A stretch of 6,010 nt of DNA from positions 1-6,010 of the forward strand of contig CALGRN010000285.1 in NCBI GenBank assembly GCA_937880835.1, given 5' to 3'. The stretch comes from an uncultured Prevotella sp. GTDB lineage: Bacteria; Bacteroidota; Bacteroidia; Bacteroidales; Bacteroidaceae. This document shows positions 1 through 6,010 of this stretch, in pieces. The notes under the pieces are model-generated. The model made no database searches and had not been told where the DNA came from. It worked only from the letters and a program-made list of their open reading frames with translations. The translations under genes were made by a program, and so were the position numbers. How positions within the stretch are numbered: the stretch's first letter is position 1; each line of letters starts with the position of its first letter.

Positions 1-1287
1 ACCCAACTCGGCATTGCGGAATATCAACTTACCGTCTTTCCATGCCACCTTTTCACTGCGTACATATTGGTGCAGTATAGCTTCCAATTCTTCGTGCGTA
101 GGTGTATGCCCGAGTGCTTCTATCTTTTTTATCTTTTGGTCGTTAACATAACGTTTGAAACCATAAAGCAATCCGTAGAATGCTACCTCTGCCGTATTCG
201 GAATAAACGAGAATACTGTGTGTTCCGTATCATAATTTACAGCATTCAATACAGGTTGAGTGAGTTGTTCGCCGAGTTTCTTACGCTCTTTATAAATATC
301 ACGATCTGAACCGCGACTGAAATATATACGCTCAAACGAACAGGCATAATTACCTTTCGAAGGGATTATATTTTCAACGCTGCATTCTCCGTTTTTCTTA
401 ACCATAAGAGCGTTTCCGGGTTCAAGTTCATGTATTTCCTCGCATTCGATATCGAATGTTGTCTGCAACACAGGACGCTCGCTTGCCAACACAACAATCT
501 CATCGTTCTTATACCAAAATGCAGGACGTAGTCCCCAAGGATCACGCATAGAGAACATTTCGCCGCTTCCTGTTACTCCGCAAACAACATAGCCACCGTC
601 ATAATCAGCCATCGTGGTCTTCAAGACGTTGCTCGTTTTTACGTTATCCTCTATATATTTCGTTATGTCTGTATTTTCAAGTCCGAGCGATTTCGCTTTT
701 ACGAAATTACGTTCCACCTCTCGGTCTAATCTGTGTCCCATTAATTCGAGCATTATATAGCTGTCACTATATACTCTGGGGCATTGCCCTTTCTCTGTGA
801 GTTTACCGAAAATCTCGTCTATGTTTGTCATATTGAAGTTGCCACACAAACAAAGATTCTTTGCTTTCCAGTTGTTTCTTCTCATAAAAGGGTGTACGTA
901 TGATAATCCGCTTTTGCCTGTCGTGGAATATCGCAAGTGTCCCATGTACAGCTCTCCTGCAAACGGTATGTTCTTTTTGGCATACTCCGCGTCGTTTATT
1001 TTCTCTTTATCAAGTCCGCGAAAATTATCGTGCACTGTGCTGAAAATATTAGTAATGGCATTAGATCCTTCTGCTCTCTCTCGAAACATATATTCGTCTC
1101 CGGGCACGGAATCGAGCTTTACGCAAGCCATACCTGCTCCTTCTTGCCCTCTGTTATGCTGTTTCTCCATCATCAGATAGAGTTTGTTGAGACCGTACAT
1201 CCACGTACCGTACTTATGTTGATAGTAATCGAGAGGTTTAAGCAATCTTACCATTGCTACACCGCATTCATGTTTTAATGGCTCCAT
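1..1287 (-). CDS. purF: Amidophosphoribosyltransferase-like protein (PurF type), C-terminus cut by window edge
   Basis: Open reading frame of 429 codons from the ATG at 1287 to the window edge, with no stop, so the C-terminus is missing. The family takes ammonia from glutamine and transfers it to PRPP, the first committed step of purine synthesis, in the cytosol. The N-terminal class II glutaminase domain spans about residues 8-290. Cys8 would become the nucleophile after removal of a short propeptide (MEPLKHE). Also visible are HNRGQEGAG (44-52), GHLRYSTTG (116-124), GNFNMTN (149-155), SDS (174-176) and RDPWGLRP (248-255). The phosphoribosyltransferase domain begins around YFSRGSDRD (322-330), and FIPNTAEVA (361-369) matches its PxPxT segment. 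The PRPP-binding loop lies beyond the window. YFSR falls about 60 residues later than in E. coli PurF, and residues 378-429 look like an insertion. This resembles a long Bacteroidota variant I recall, which may coexist with a standard PurF, so the symbol is tentative. An AGGA sits about 7 nt upstream of the ATG. Confidence 0.85.
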   Translation of the reverse strand, partial: MEPLKHECGVAMVRLLKPLDYYQHKYGTWMYGLNKLYLMMEKQHNRGQEGAGMACVKLDSVPGDEYMFRERAEGSNAITNIFSTVHDNFRGLDKEKINDAEYAKKNIPFAGELYMGHLRYSTTGKSGLSYVHPFMRRNNWKAKNLCLCGNFNMTNIDEIFGKLTEKGQCPRVYSDSYIMLELMGHRLDREVERNFVKAKSLGLENTDITKYIEDNVKTSNVLKTTMADYDGGYVVCGVTGSGEMFSMRDPWGLRPAFWYKNDEIVVLASERPVLQTTFDIECEEIHELEPGNALMVKKNGECSVENIIPSKGNYACSFERIYFSRGSDRDIYKERKKLGEQLTQPVLNAVNYDTEHTVFSFIPNTAEVAFYGLLYGFKRYVNDQKIKKIEALGHTPTHEELEAILHQYVRSEKVAWKDGKLIFRNAELG

Positions 1288-1381
1288 CTTATGTTTCCTA
1301 AATATTTAAGATATTCTTTTATTTATGAATTGTTTATATAGTTGTTTCGATTTAATCTTGCTATTTCGATGTTTGCATAAT

Positions 1382-1438
1382 CAAAAAATGAAAGAATGTT
1401 TATTCAGTTCTGAATTATTTTCATTCTTTCATTTTTTG
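1382..1438 (-). terminator. Probable terminator after the polysaccharide export gene
   Basis: A perfect 17-bp inverted repeat has arms at 1382-1398 and 1422-1438 (caaaaaatgaaagaatg and its complement), separated by 23 nt. The spacer holds a smaller inverted repeat, attcag/ctgaat, at 1402-1415. Read on the minus strand it begins 14 nt after the stop of the export gene, and the 3' arm contains a run of six T. The stem is nearly all A/T, and because A and T runs lie on both sides it could act in either direction. It separates the export gene from the PurF-like gene. Confidence 0.6.
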
Positions 1439-1451
1439 TAATCAACATTTT

Positions 1452-2249
1452 CTACCGAAGTATATTTACCAACAAGGACGTAAGCGACGTGGCAATTCCC
1501 ACAAGCGAGAACCACATCGTGGTTGAAGGTCCTATATCTGAACTTTTGCTCTTTACCTCATTGGGCTGTACGTAAATAGCGTCATTCTGCTGCAAATAAT
1601 AATAAGATGAATTAAGAATATTGGCATCATTAAGATTTAACCTTACAGATTCTTTCTGTCCGTTTGCATGTTCTCTTATCAATATAATGTTATCGCGTCT
1701 GCCGTATATTGTCAGGTCTCCTGCCTGTGCCAAAGCTTCAAGCAAACTTATCTTTTCCGTTGTAACCGGAATTACGCCTGGACGGTTCACTTCGCCCGTA
1801 ACTGTTATTCTGTAACTCGACATTCTCACCGTAACAATAGGATTTTCTGTGGAAGCCATATAAGGTATGAGCTTCGATTTTATTACATCCTGACATTGTG
1901 TTTTTGTCATACCAAGCACGTGAATTCTTCCTATTACCGGAAAGTTTATGTTTCCGTTATTATCAACAAGATATCCTTGCAAAGTACCGCCATCCCTGTT
2001 CAACTGCCCGTTAGCTCCCACTTGGTTAGATACTGTAAGGTTGAATGGTGCTGATGCGGCAGGATCTGTGGTGCTTACCGTGATTGTAAGCATATCCTTA
2101 GGCATAATTCTTGCATCATAAAGACCATTTGGTGAAGACAGACTTACACTGTCAATATTCTGAAAATAAGCAACTTGTTTGCTTGTTTCGCAACTAACCA
2201 TAGAAATAACAGTTGCAATTACAATTAAAGGAAAGAGCAGTTTTTTCAT
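1452..2249 (-). CDS. Polysaccharide export outer-membrane lipoprotein (Wza/BexD/CtrA type)
   Basis: A 265-residue protein of the family that forms the outer-membrane channel for capsule or exopolysaccharide export. Residues 1-20 are a lipoprotein signal: MKK, a hydrophobic core and the lipobox SMVSC, with Cys20 as the lipidated residue. A Poly_export domain follows at about 45-142; it starts at RIMPKDMLTITVSTTDP and has NGNINFPVIGRIHVLGMT at 98-115. A soluble ligand-binding beta-grasp (SLBB) domain lies at about 146-228, with YRITVTGEVNRPGVIPV at 146-162 and LLEALAQAGD at 169-178. A hydrophobic C-terminal segment (about 245-264) probably crosses or lines the outer membrane. One SLBB domain and about 265 residues are usual for Bacteroidota homologues, which are shorter than E. 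coli Wza. The gene has its own promoter at 2314-2283 and appears monocistronic, with a probable terminator just after the stop. Its expected partner is the Wzc-like kinase at 3334-5847. Confidence 0.93.
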   Translation of the reverse strand: MKKLLFPLIVIATVISMVSCETSKQVAYFQNIDSVSLSSPNGLYDARIMPKDMLTITVSTTDPAASAPFNLTVSNQVGANGQLNRDGGTLQGYLVDNNGNINFPVIGRIHVLGMTKTQCQDVIKSKLIPYMASTENPIVTVRMSSYRITVTGEVNRPGVIPVTTEKISLLEALAQAGDLTIYGRRDNIILIREHANGQKESVRLNLNDANILNSSYYYLQQNDAIYVQPNEVKSKSSDIGPSTTMWFSLVGIATSLTSLLVNILR

Positions 2250-2282
2250 TTTTTATTTGCTGTAATTATCGTTAAAACACTG

Positions 2283-2314
2283 CAAAAATACTCTTATTTT
2301 TTTTAATTGACAAA
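2283..2314 (-). promoter_or_regulatory. Bacteroides-type promoter of the export lipoprotein gene
   Basis: On the minus strand, TTTG (2314-2311) is followed after 20 nt by TATTTTTG (2290-2283). This fits the Bacteroidota primary-sigma pattern of TTTG near -33 and TAnnTTTG near -7. The implied transcript start is around 2276, giving a leader of about 25-30 nt before the ATG at 2249. The leader is A-rich just before the ATG and has no clear Shine-Dalgarno sequence, as is common in this phylum. Confidence 0.7.
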
Positions 2315-2332
2315 TGTTTAGACAACTATTTA
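2309..2332. repeat. Tandem 12-bp imperfect direct repeat over the -33 element
   Basis: GACAAATGTTTA (2309-2320) is followed directly by GACAACTATTTA (2321-2332), with 10 of 12 positions identical. The first copy covers the -33 TTTG of the export-gene promoter. Paired half-sites at this position could be an operator, but the DNA is AT-rich and the match could be chance. Confidence 0.3.
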
Positions 2333-2538
2333 AATATGTATTAAGTAAAAAGACAAAAAAAAGAACTCTTACCGATACAATTAAAACATGAAATAACTTA
2401 TAACCATAAAAACAAGTTTAAACGAACTGACTTAAACTATTAGGATTTGCAAAAATATTCAAACCGAGTAATAATTATTAATGCAAAACATGGCATTTCG
2501 TATATGACTGAAAAAAAGACAGTTATAAAGCACATCCT

Positions 2539-2622
2539 GAAAGTTATCGTTTTACCTTCCAAAAGTTATGCTTTTGCATTATAAAAGGATAACTTTTGCA
2601 ACGCAAAAACATAACTTTCGCA
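2539..2622. repeat. Cluster of four related direct and inverted repeats, able to fold into alternative hairpins
   Basis: Four versions of one motif occur in 84 nt. GAAAGTTATCGTTTTAC (2539-2555) and AAAAGTTATGCTTTTGC (2561-2577) are direct copies. GATAACTTTTGC (2588-2599) and GCAAAAACATAACTTTCGC (2603-2621) are in the opposite orientation. AAAAGTTAT (2561-2569) pairs perfectly with ATAACTTTT (2589-2597), and inside it CTTTT (2571-2575) pairs with AAAAG (2583-2587). A competing hairpin is TTTTGC (2594-2599) with GCAAAA (2603-2608). It may be a dispersed intergenic repeat; I have an impression that similar runs occur in Prevotella intergenic DNA, but this is unverified. Confidence 0.55.
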
Positions 2623-2661
2623 TCACAAAAACAATAAAGATATTTTCAAGAAGAAAAACAG

Positions 2662-2681
2662 GTATAAATATTAATTTATAC
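2662..2681. repeat. Perfect 8-bp inverted repeat with 4-nt spacer
   Basis: GTATAAAT (2662-2669) and ATTTATAC (2674-2681) are exact reverse complements separated by ATTA. This could be a small hairpin or a symmetric protein-binding site. It contains only two G/C pairs and is not placed at any promoter I can identify, so chance is possible. Confidence 0.35.
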
Positions 2682-2737
2682 ATAAAACATGTAACACGGC
2701 ATACATAATACGGTCATAAGATGCATTGATTAGTGAA

Positions 2738-2781
2738 AACGCAATAAGCACAGACCTTCATAAATCTGTGCTTATTGCGTT
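2738..2781 (-). terminator. Intrinsic terminator after the HAD gene
   Basis: A perfect 17-bp stem has arms at 2738-2754 and 2765-2781 (aacgcaataagcacaga and its complement), with a 10-nt loop. Read on the minus strand the stem ends in GCGTTTTC, a short T run. It lies about 95 nt beyond the HAD-gene stop and would end the kinase/HAD transcript. It therefore separates this transcript from the export gene. Confidence 0.75.
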
Positions 2782-2876
2782 CTATTCTGTTAAGATGCAG
2801 TAATTATAACAACGAAGAAACCATTGGCAAATTATTATATACGGTATATTATACTATAACTTATCGTTATTAAATA

Positions 2877-3315
2877 TCAGAACTTCCACCATTTCTTTTT
2901 CTCCGCAGGCTTTTCCGAATTTATATTTGTGCGTCCGGCTTCATATATAAGATCTGAAAAAGTCTTGTTCTCTTTCACCATCTGATATATTTGTCCCCAA
3001 TCGGGAAGTCCTCCGATATTGCGATCATCTATGAAAAGGTCTGCTTTAATCTTTCTTGAAAAGCTGTTGTTATATTCAACTTTTTCTTCCGGATAGTCTT
3101 TGTTTACGGCATAAAACTCAATACCTCTGTCTCTGCACCATTGTACAGCTTCTTCAAGCAGATGCCCCTCACGCACACTCCATAATATAATTTTATGGCG
3201 ATCTGCAATAAGCATACGGATTGTTTCAGTGGCAAATGGTATCTCATTGCCTATTTCCGGATACTTATGCTCTACTATTGTGCCGTCAAAATCTACCGCA
3301 ATAACCAGTTTTCAT
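2877..3315 (-). CDS. BT0820-like HAD-superfamily phosphatase, apparent frameshift at the second codon
   Basis: The frame ending in TGA at 2877 is open up to 3311. It encodes a small HAD hydrolase: motif I VDFDGT (Asp8 and Asp10 in the reconstructed 145-residue numbering), motif II around ILWS (Ser46), basic FSRKIKADL (Lys88 or Lys90) and motif IV FIDDRN (Asp96, Asp97). As I recall it, Bacteroides BT0820 is very similar. The first ATG in this frame (3215) would remove motif I, so it cannot be the natural start. The expected start, ATG at 3315, lies 18 nt after the kinase stop but is one base out of frame: it is followed by AAAA where AAA would give MKLVIAVDFDG. As written, that ATG yields only nine codons before TGA (3288-3286). 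Either there is a single-base insertion or sequencing error, or translation starts at CTG (3308), giving 143 residues. The C-terminus, KKKWWKF, is basic and aromatic. The substrate is unknown; its place after the kinase gene suggests co-transcription. Confidence 0.8.
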
Positions 3316-3333
3316 GTAAGACTTTATCTGTTT

Positions 3334-5847
3334 TCAGAGCTTTATAGAAGTATCATTCTTATCACCATAACTGCTCTTTCCATAGTGTCCGTAGCCGTAA
3401 CCATATCCGTAATTGCCCTGTCCTCCACGCTTACTCTTATTTCCATAATTACCGTAACGACCATATTTTCCGTATTTACCGTAGCCGTAATAATATCCGT
3501 ATTTCTTCTTGGACATGTCTATACCATTCAGGACAATGGACATATTAGGAAGTTTTCTCTCTTCATCGAGCGAATTTACAAGATAGAAACTTGTTTTCGG
3601 GGTATAATCTGCACGACACATATATATAGTTGCATCTGCAATTCTGCCAATTTGAAGGGTATCGGAAACAAGTCCTACCGGTGCAGTATCTATGAGAATA
3701 TAATCATATATATTTCTTAATACTTCCACAATTTTATCCAAACTGTTGCGTGCAAGCAACTCCGTAGGATTAGGAGGGATAGGTCCTGCAAGCATAATAT
3801 CAAGATAATCGTTCACACCTGAAGGCAATATCTGATCTTTTATCTGAGCTTCGGTAGGCGTATCGCAAACCAAAAGTTGTGTTATACCGTGCTTGTGATC
3901 GTTTATCTCAAACAATTCTGCAAGACGCGGTTTGCGGATATCAAGACCAAGAAGTATTACTTTCTTGCCCAACAATGCGAAAGATACAGCAAGATTAGCA
4001 GCATTAAAGGTCTTTCCTTCGCCCGAAGTAGTGGATGTAAACATTATGACGTTTTGGTGTTCCTTTAAAATAAACTGCAAATTTGTTCGCATAGAGCGGA
4101 ATATTTCTTCCATTTGGTTGTTCTTGTTCTCATGAACAACAATGTCGGCTTTTGTCTTTGCAGTTTCACTCGCAACAGCAACTTCTGCCAATATGGGAAG
4201 TTTCGTCAGTCTAACGACATCGTCATGTCCTTCAATCTTGTATTTGAAGAATTGCATTATGAATATCACAAGAGTTGGTAAACCTAAACCTATTATCAAA
4301 GCCATTAATAAAATAATAGATGAATTGGGGCTTACTTTACCTCCATATTGCGGTCTGTCGAGCAGTTTTCCATTGTCGGCAGTTGCTGCAAGCGATATTG
4401 AGTTCTCTTCACGTTTCTGCAACAGCATGAGATAAAGACCTGATTTAAGTTCCTGCTGACGTCCTATCTGATTGAGCATTCTCTCCTGTTCGGGTGCCAT
4501 AGAAATATCACCGGAATACTTTCCGAATTGTGAAGCGACACTGTTGCGCTGTATCTGCAAATTACGTCTGCTCTGTCCGATAGCTTGTTTGATACTTGCT
4601 TCAAGATTGTTGAGCTGATCTGTCAGCGGCATAACAGTAGGACTGTTCTCAGAAGCACTGCGCAACAGACGCTTGCGTTCCAAAACAATCTCATTATATC
4701 TGTTGATCAGGTTCGTTGAAGAAGGGTCTTGCAAACCTATATTCGAAGGTAATACCTCGTATTTGTTTCCCGGTTGCTTTATATATTCGCTAATACTGTT
4801 GAGCAAAGCCACTTGTGTATTGGCATCAGCAAGCTTCTGTTCATACTCATTTGCATTTGTCATGGCTTGTCCGGCAGACATATTCAATTCAACCATACGA
4901 TTACGTTTCTTGTAATTTTCAAGTTGTCCTTCGGTACTTCCTAACTCTGCATGTATCTTTTCAAGACGTCCGTTGATGAATTTTTCCGTTCTAAAAGCAA
5001 TCTCGTTCTTATCTTCATTTGCCTGACGGTTATAAGACTTTACAATCTGATTAAGATAATCCATTGCTCTTTCGGGTATCTCATCGACAAGCGACAGCCT
5101 TGCTATCGTCGTTGTTTTTGATGTCTGTGCAACCGTAAGACTACCTGCATACTTGTAAGATGCGCTTCTTGGAGATACTATATTTACTTTAATTATTTCT
5201 CCATCTGACATTAAACGAGTGCCATTAGCGCTGAATGTAAGCAGTCCGGTTCTTGTGTTTATGACTTGCGGGAGAGTGCTGAAAGTCTTCTCTATACTAT
5301 AAGGTCCGGTGTTTCCGCCGTCCTCTGTGGGTACGTAATAAGTTCCGGTAACATTATAGTTTGCTCCTTCCTTCTTTATTGACAGTGATATCGGAGCATT
5401 AAGTTTATCAAGATGAGACGGATCTATATCTACTGTTACAGGCTGTGTCTTATATAGCAAGCGGTCGGTTATTCTTCCTTCTGACATATAAGTGGTATAA
5501 AGTTTCAGATCACGCACAGTCTGTTCTGCAATTGAAAGCGAACCTAAAATCTCCATTTCGTTGTCAATTCCGTTTGAATATGATATGACTCCGAGATTCT
5601 GAGCATTGCGTAAGCTGTTGCCACCTTTCCTGTTTTCCTCGTTCTTTATCAACATTTTGGCGTATGCCTGATATATCGGCGTGGTATATCTTAAATATAA
5701 AAATGCAGTACCGAGACATATCGAAAGTGACAGTAGAAACCATTTCCAGTTCAATATGATAGTTGTATAAATAGCTTGAAAATCAAAGTATGACTTTTCT
5801 TCCAAGCCATTTACACGCTCTTTATCTAAGTTTTTATTCTCTTCCAT
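3334..5847 (-). CDS. Wzc-type polysaccharide co-polymerase with C-terminal BY-kinase
   Basis: An 837-residue inner-membrane protein that controls capsule or exopolysaccharide chain length and export through tyrosine autophosphorylation. Domains in order: a cytoplasmic N-terminus; first membrane segment at about 35-52; Wzz domain from about 20 on; periplasmic coiled-coil region at about 280-435; GNVR-type segment at about 436-505 (PEQERMLNQIGRQQELKSGLYLMLLQKREE); second membrane segment at about 510-533; cytoplasmic kinase at about 575-780. Kinase motifs are the oligomerisation motif ExxRxxR (Glu581, Arg584, Arg587), Walker A STTSGEGKT (Lys612), Walker A' LGLDIRKP (Asp636), PPNPTELL (691-698) and Walker B ILIDTAP (Asp720). 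The tail from 783 to 827 carries 15 tyrosines, mostly in Tyr-Gly repeats, and is the expected autophosphorylation cluster. The frame has TAG nine bases upstream of the ATG, which supports this start. All key residues are present. The usual partner, a Wza-like lipoprotein, is at 1452-2249 under a separate promoter. Confidence 0.95.
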   Translation of the reverse strand: MEENKNLDKERVNGLEEKSYFDFQAIYTTIILNWKWFLLSLSICLGTAFLYLRYTTPIYQAYAKMLIKNEENRKGGNSLRNAQNLGVISYSNGIDNEMEILGSLSIAEQTVRDLKLYTTYMSEGRITDRLLYKTQPVTVDIDPSHLDKLNAPISLSIKKEGANYNVTGTYYVPTEDGGNTGPYSIEKTFSTLPQVINTRTGLLTFSANGTRLMSDGEIIKVNIVSPRSASYKYAGSLTVAQTSKTTTIARLSLVDEIPERAMDYLNQIVKSYNRQANEDKNEIAFRTEKFINGRLEKIHAELGSTEGQLENYKKRNRMVELNMSAGQAMTNANEYEQKLADANTQVALLNSISEYIKQPGNKYEVLPSNIGLQDPSSTNLINRYNEIVLERKRLLRSASENSPTVMPLTDQLNNLEASIKQAIGQSRRNLQIQRNSVASQFGKYSGDISMAPEQERMLNQIGRQQELKSGLYLMLLQKREENSISLAATADNGKLLDRPQYGGKVSPNSSIILLMALIIGLGLPTLVIFIMQFFKYKIEGHDDVVRLTKLPILAEVAVASETAKTKADIVVHENKNNQMEEIFRSMRTNLQFILKEHQNVIMFTSTTSGEGKTFNAANLAVSFALLGKKVILLGLDIRKPRLAELFEINDHKHGITQLLVCDTPTEAQIKDQILPSGVNDYLDIMLAGPIPPNPTELLARNSLDKIVEVLRNIYDYILIDTAPVGLVSDTLQIGRIADATIYMCRADYTPKTSFYLVNSLDEERKLPNMSIVLNGIDMSKKKYGYYYGYGKYGKYGRYGNYGNKSKRGGQGNYGYGYGYGHYGKSSYGDKNDTSIKL
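3385..3501 (-). repeat. Tyr-Gly codon repeats encoding the kinase tail
   Basis: The plus strand shows many short repeats of the type ccgta/ccata every 6-9 bases, which on the minus strand are TAY-GGN codons. They encode two blocks, KKYGYYYGYGKYGKYGRYG and NYGYGYGYGHYG, separated by a Gly/Lys/Arg linker. Such repeats are prone to slippage, so the number of tyrosines may vary between strains. The repeat stays in frame here. Confidence 0.7.
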
Positions 5848-5952
5848 TTTATTCTATAATTCTTTTTAAAACAGATTCAGAAATCTCAACCCATATTTTC
5901 TCCCGATTTGGGCACTTCCTTATTCTTGAATTGAAATCCATCCCCTTACAAA

Positions 5953-6010
5953 TCAGCCGATGCAGGACTCGCCGTTACAGTCGCAGACATCCGTGTCTGC
6001 TCCTTCCACG
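5953..6010 (-). CDS. Possible C-terminal end of an unrecognised gene
   Basis: On the minus strand, from the window edge, one frame reads VEGADTDVCDCNGESCIG and ends at TGA (5955-5953). It lies 105 nt upstream of the kinase ATG. The DNA here is clearly richer in G and C than the gap that follows, which fits coding sequence. The tail would be Cys-rich (CDC and a third Cys five residues later), perhaps binding metal. A second frame is also open and ends at TAA (5948-5946) with ...TVTASPASADL, so the correct frame cannot be decided from 58 bases. I do not recognise the protein. Confidence 0.35.
   Translation of the reverse strand, partial: VEGADTDVCDCNGESCIG

Larger units (their letters stand above)
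2250..2876. other. 627-nt non-coding region between HAD gene and export gene
   Basis: I see no credible protein-coding gene here. The stretch is strongly AT-rich and has stops in all frames. From the high end down it holds a short palindrome (2837-2849), the HAD-gene terminator (2738-2781), an 8-bp inverted repeat (2662-2681), a cluster of related GTTAT..TTTTGC repeats (2539-2622), an isolated promoter-like TATTTTTG (2457-2450) and the export-gene promoter (2314-2283). The part from about 2333 to 2449 shows nothing I can name. No recognisable riboswitch or tRNA is present. A small RNA cannot be excluded by eye. Confidence 0.6.

Noticed and set aside
797..1278. Overlapping plus-strand open frames of 127 and 113 codons
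   Set aside because: They are antisense to the strongly conserved PurF-like frame, in two frames at once, with no recognisable protein features.
2504..2584. 26-codon plus-strand frame beginning MTEKKTVIKHILK
   Set aside because: It is short, has no convincing promoter, and runs into the repeat cluster, where its last residues are simply the translated repeat.
2535..2690. Possible CRISPR-like repeats
   Set aside because: The repeated units are short, diverged, in both orientations and irregularly spaced; there are no constant-length spacers or cas genes.
2837..2849. Palindrome ATATAC-G-GTATAT
   Set aside because: Short and AT-rich, downstream of the HAD stop with no promoter nearby; chance is a sufficient explanation.
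3229..3720. Plus-strand open frame of 163 codons
   Set aside because: It is antisense to the kinase tail and the HAD start. Its repeated Val/Thr/Ile/Ser pattern is the complement of Tyr-Gly codons, and no domain is recognisable.
5983..6000. 7-bp hairpin GCAGACA/TGTCTGC with a 4-nt loop
   Set aside because: It lies inside the probable coding end of the upstream gene and is not followed by a T run, so it does not look like a terminator.

Overview
The window looks like chromosomal DNA from a member of the Bacteroidota, most likely Prevotella or a close relative. The reasons are protein-level resemblance to Bacteroides/Prevotella families, a Bacteroides-type promoter (TTTG, 20-nt gap, TAnnTTTG), mostly weak or absent Shine-Dalgarno sequences, and very AT-rich gaps between genes of moderate GC. 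This placement comes from recall and sequence features, not from a database search. Every gene I can support lies on the minus strand, so transcription runs from high to low coordinates.

In order of transcription: (1) 6010-5953 may be the last codons of an unrecognised gene with a Cys-rich end. (2) 5847-3334 encodes a Wzc-type polysaccharide co-polymerase fused to a BY-kinase, with a tail of 15 tyrosines. (3) 3315-2877 encodes a small HAD-superfamily phosphatase resembling BT0820. It starts 18 nt after the kinase stop, and its reading frame is broken by one extra A just after the apparent ATG. A strong hairpin terminator follows at 2781-2738. (4) 2737-2250 is a non-coding, AT-rich stretch with several inverted repeats, ending in a good promoter at 2314-2283. 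(5) 2249-1452 encodes a Wza-type outer-membrane polysaccharide export lipoprotein, followed by a 17-bp perfect inverted repeat at 1438-1382 that is probably its terminator. (6) 1287 to the window edge encodes the N-terminal two thirds of an amidophosphoribosyltransferase-like (PurF-type) enzyme with a class II glutaminase domain.

Genes 2 and 5 would work together. The Wza-like lipoprotein forms the outer-membrane exit, and the Wzc-like kinase sits in the inner membrane, controlling chain length and assembly through cycles of tyrosine phosphorylation. This suggests the edge of a capsule or exopolysaccharide locus, although no glycosyltransferase, flippase or polymerase is visible here. Unusually, the kinase gene is upstream and the export gene has its own promoter after a terminator and a long gap. 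The HAD protein may belong to the kinase transcript. The PurF-like gene is a purine-synthesis or amidotransferase gene that probably just happens to be adjacent.

I found no tRNA, rRNA, CRISPR array, insertion sequence or clearly new multi-gene system. The points most worth checking are the start of the HAD gene and the structured repeats at 2539-2622.
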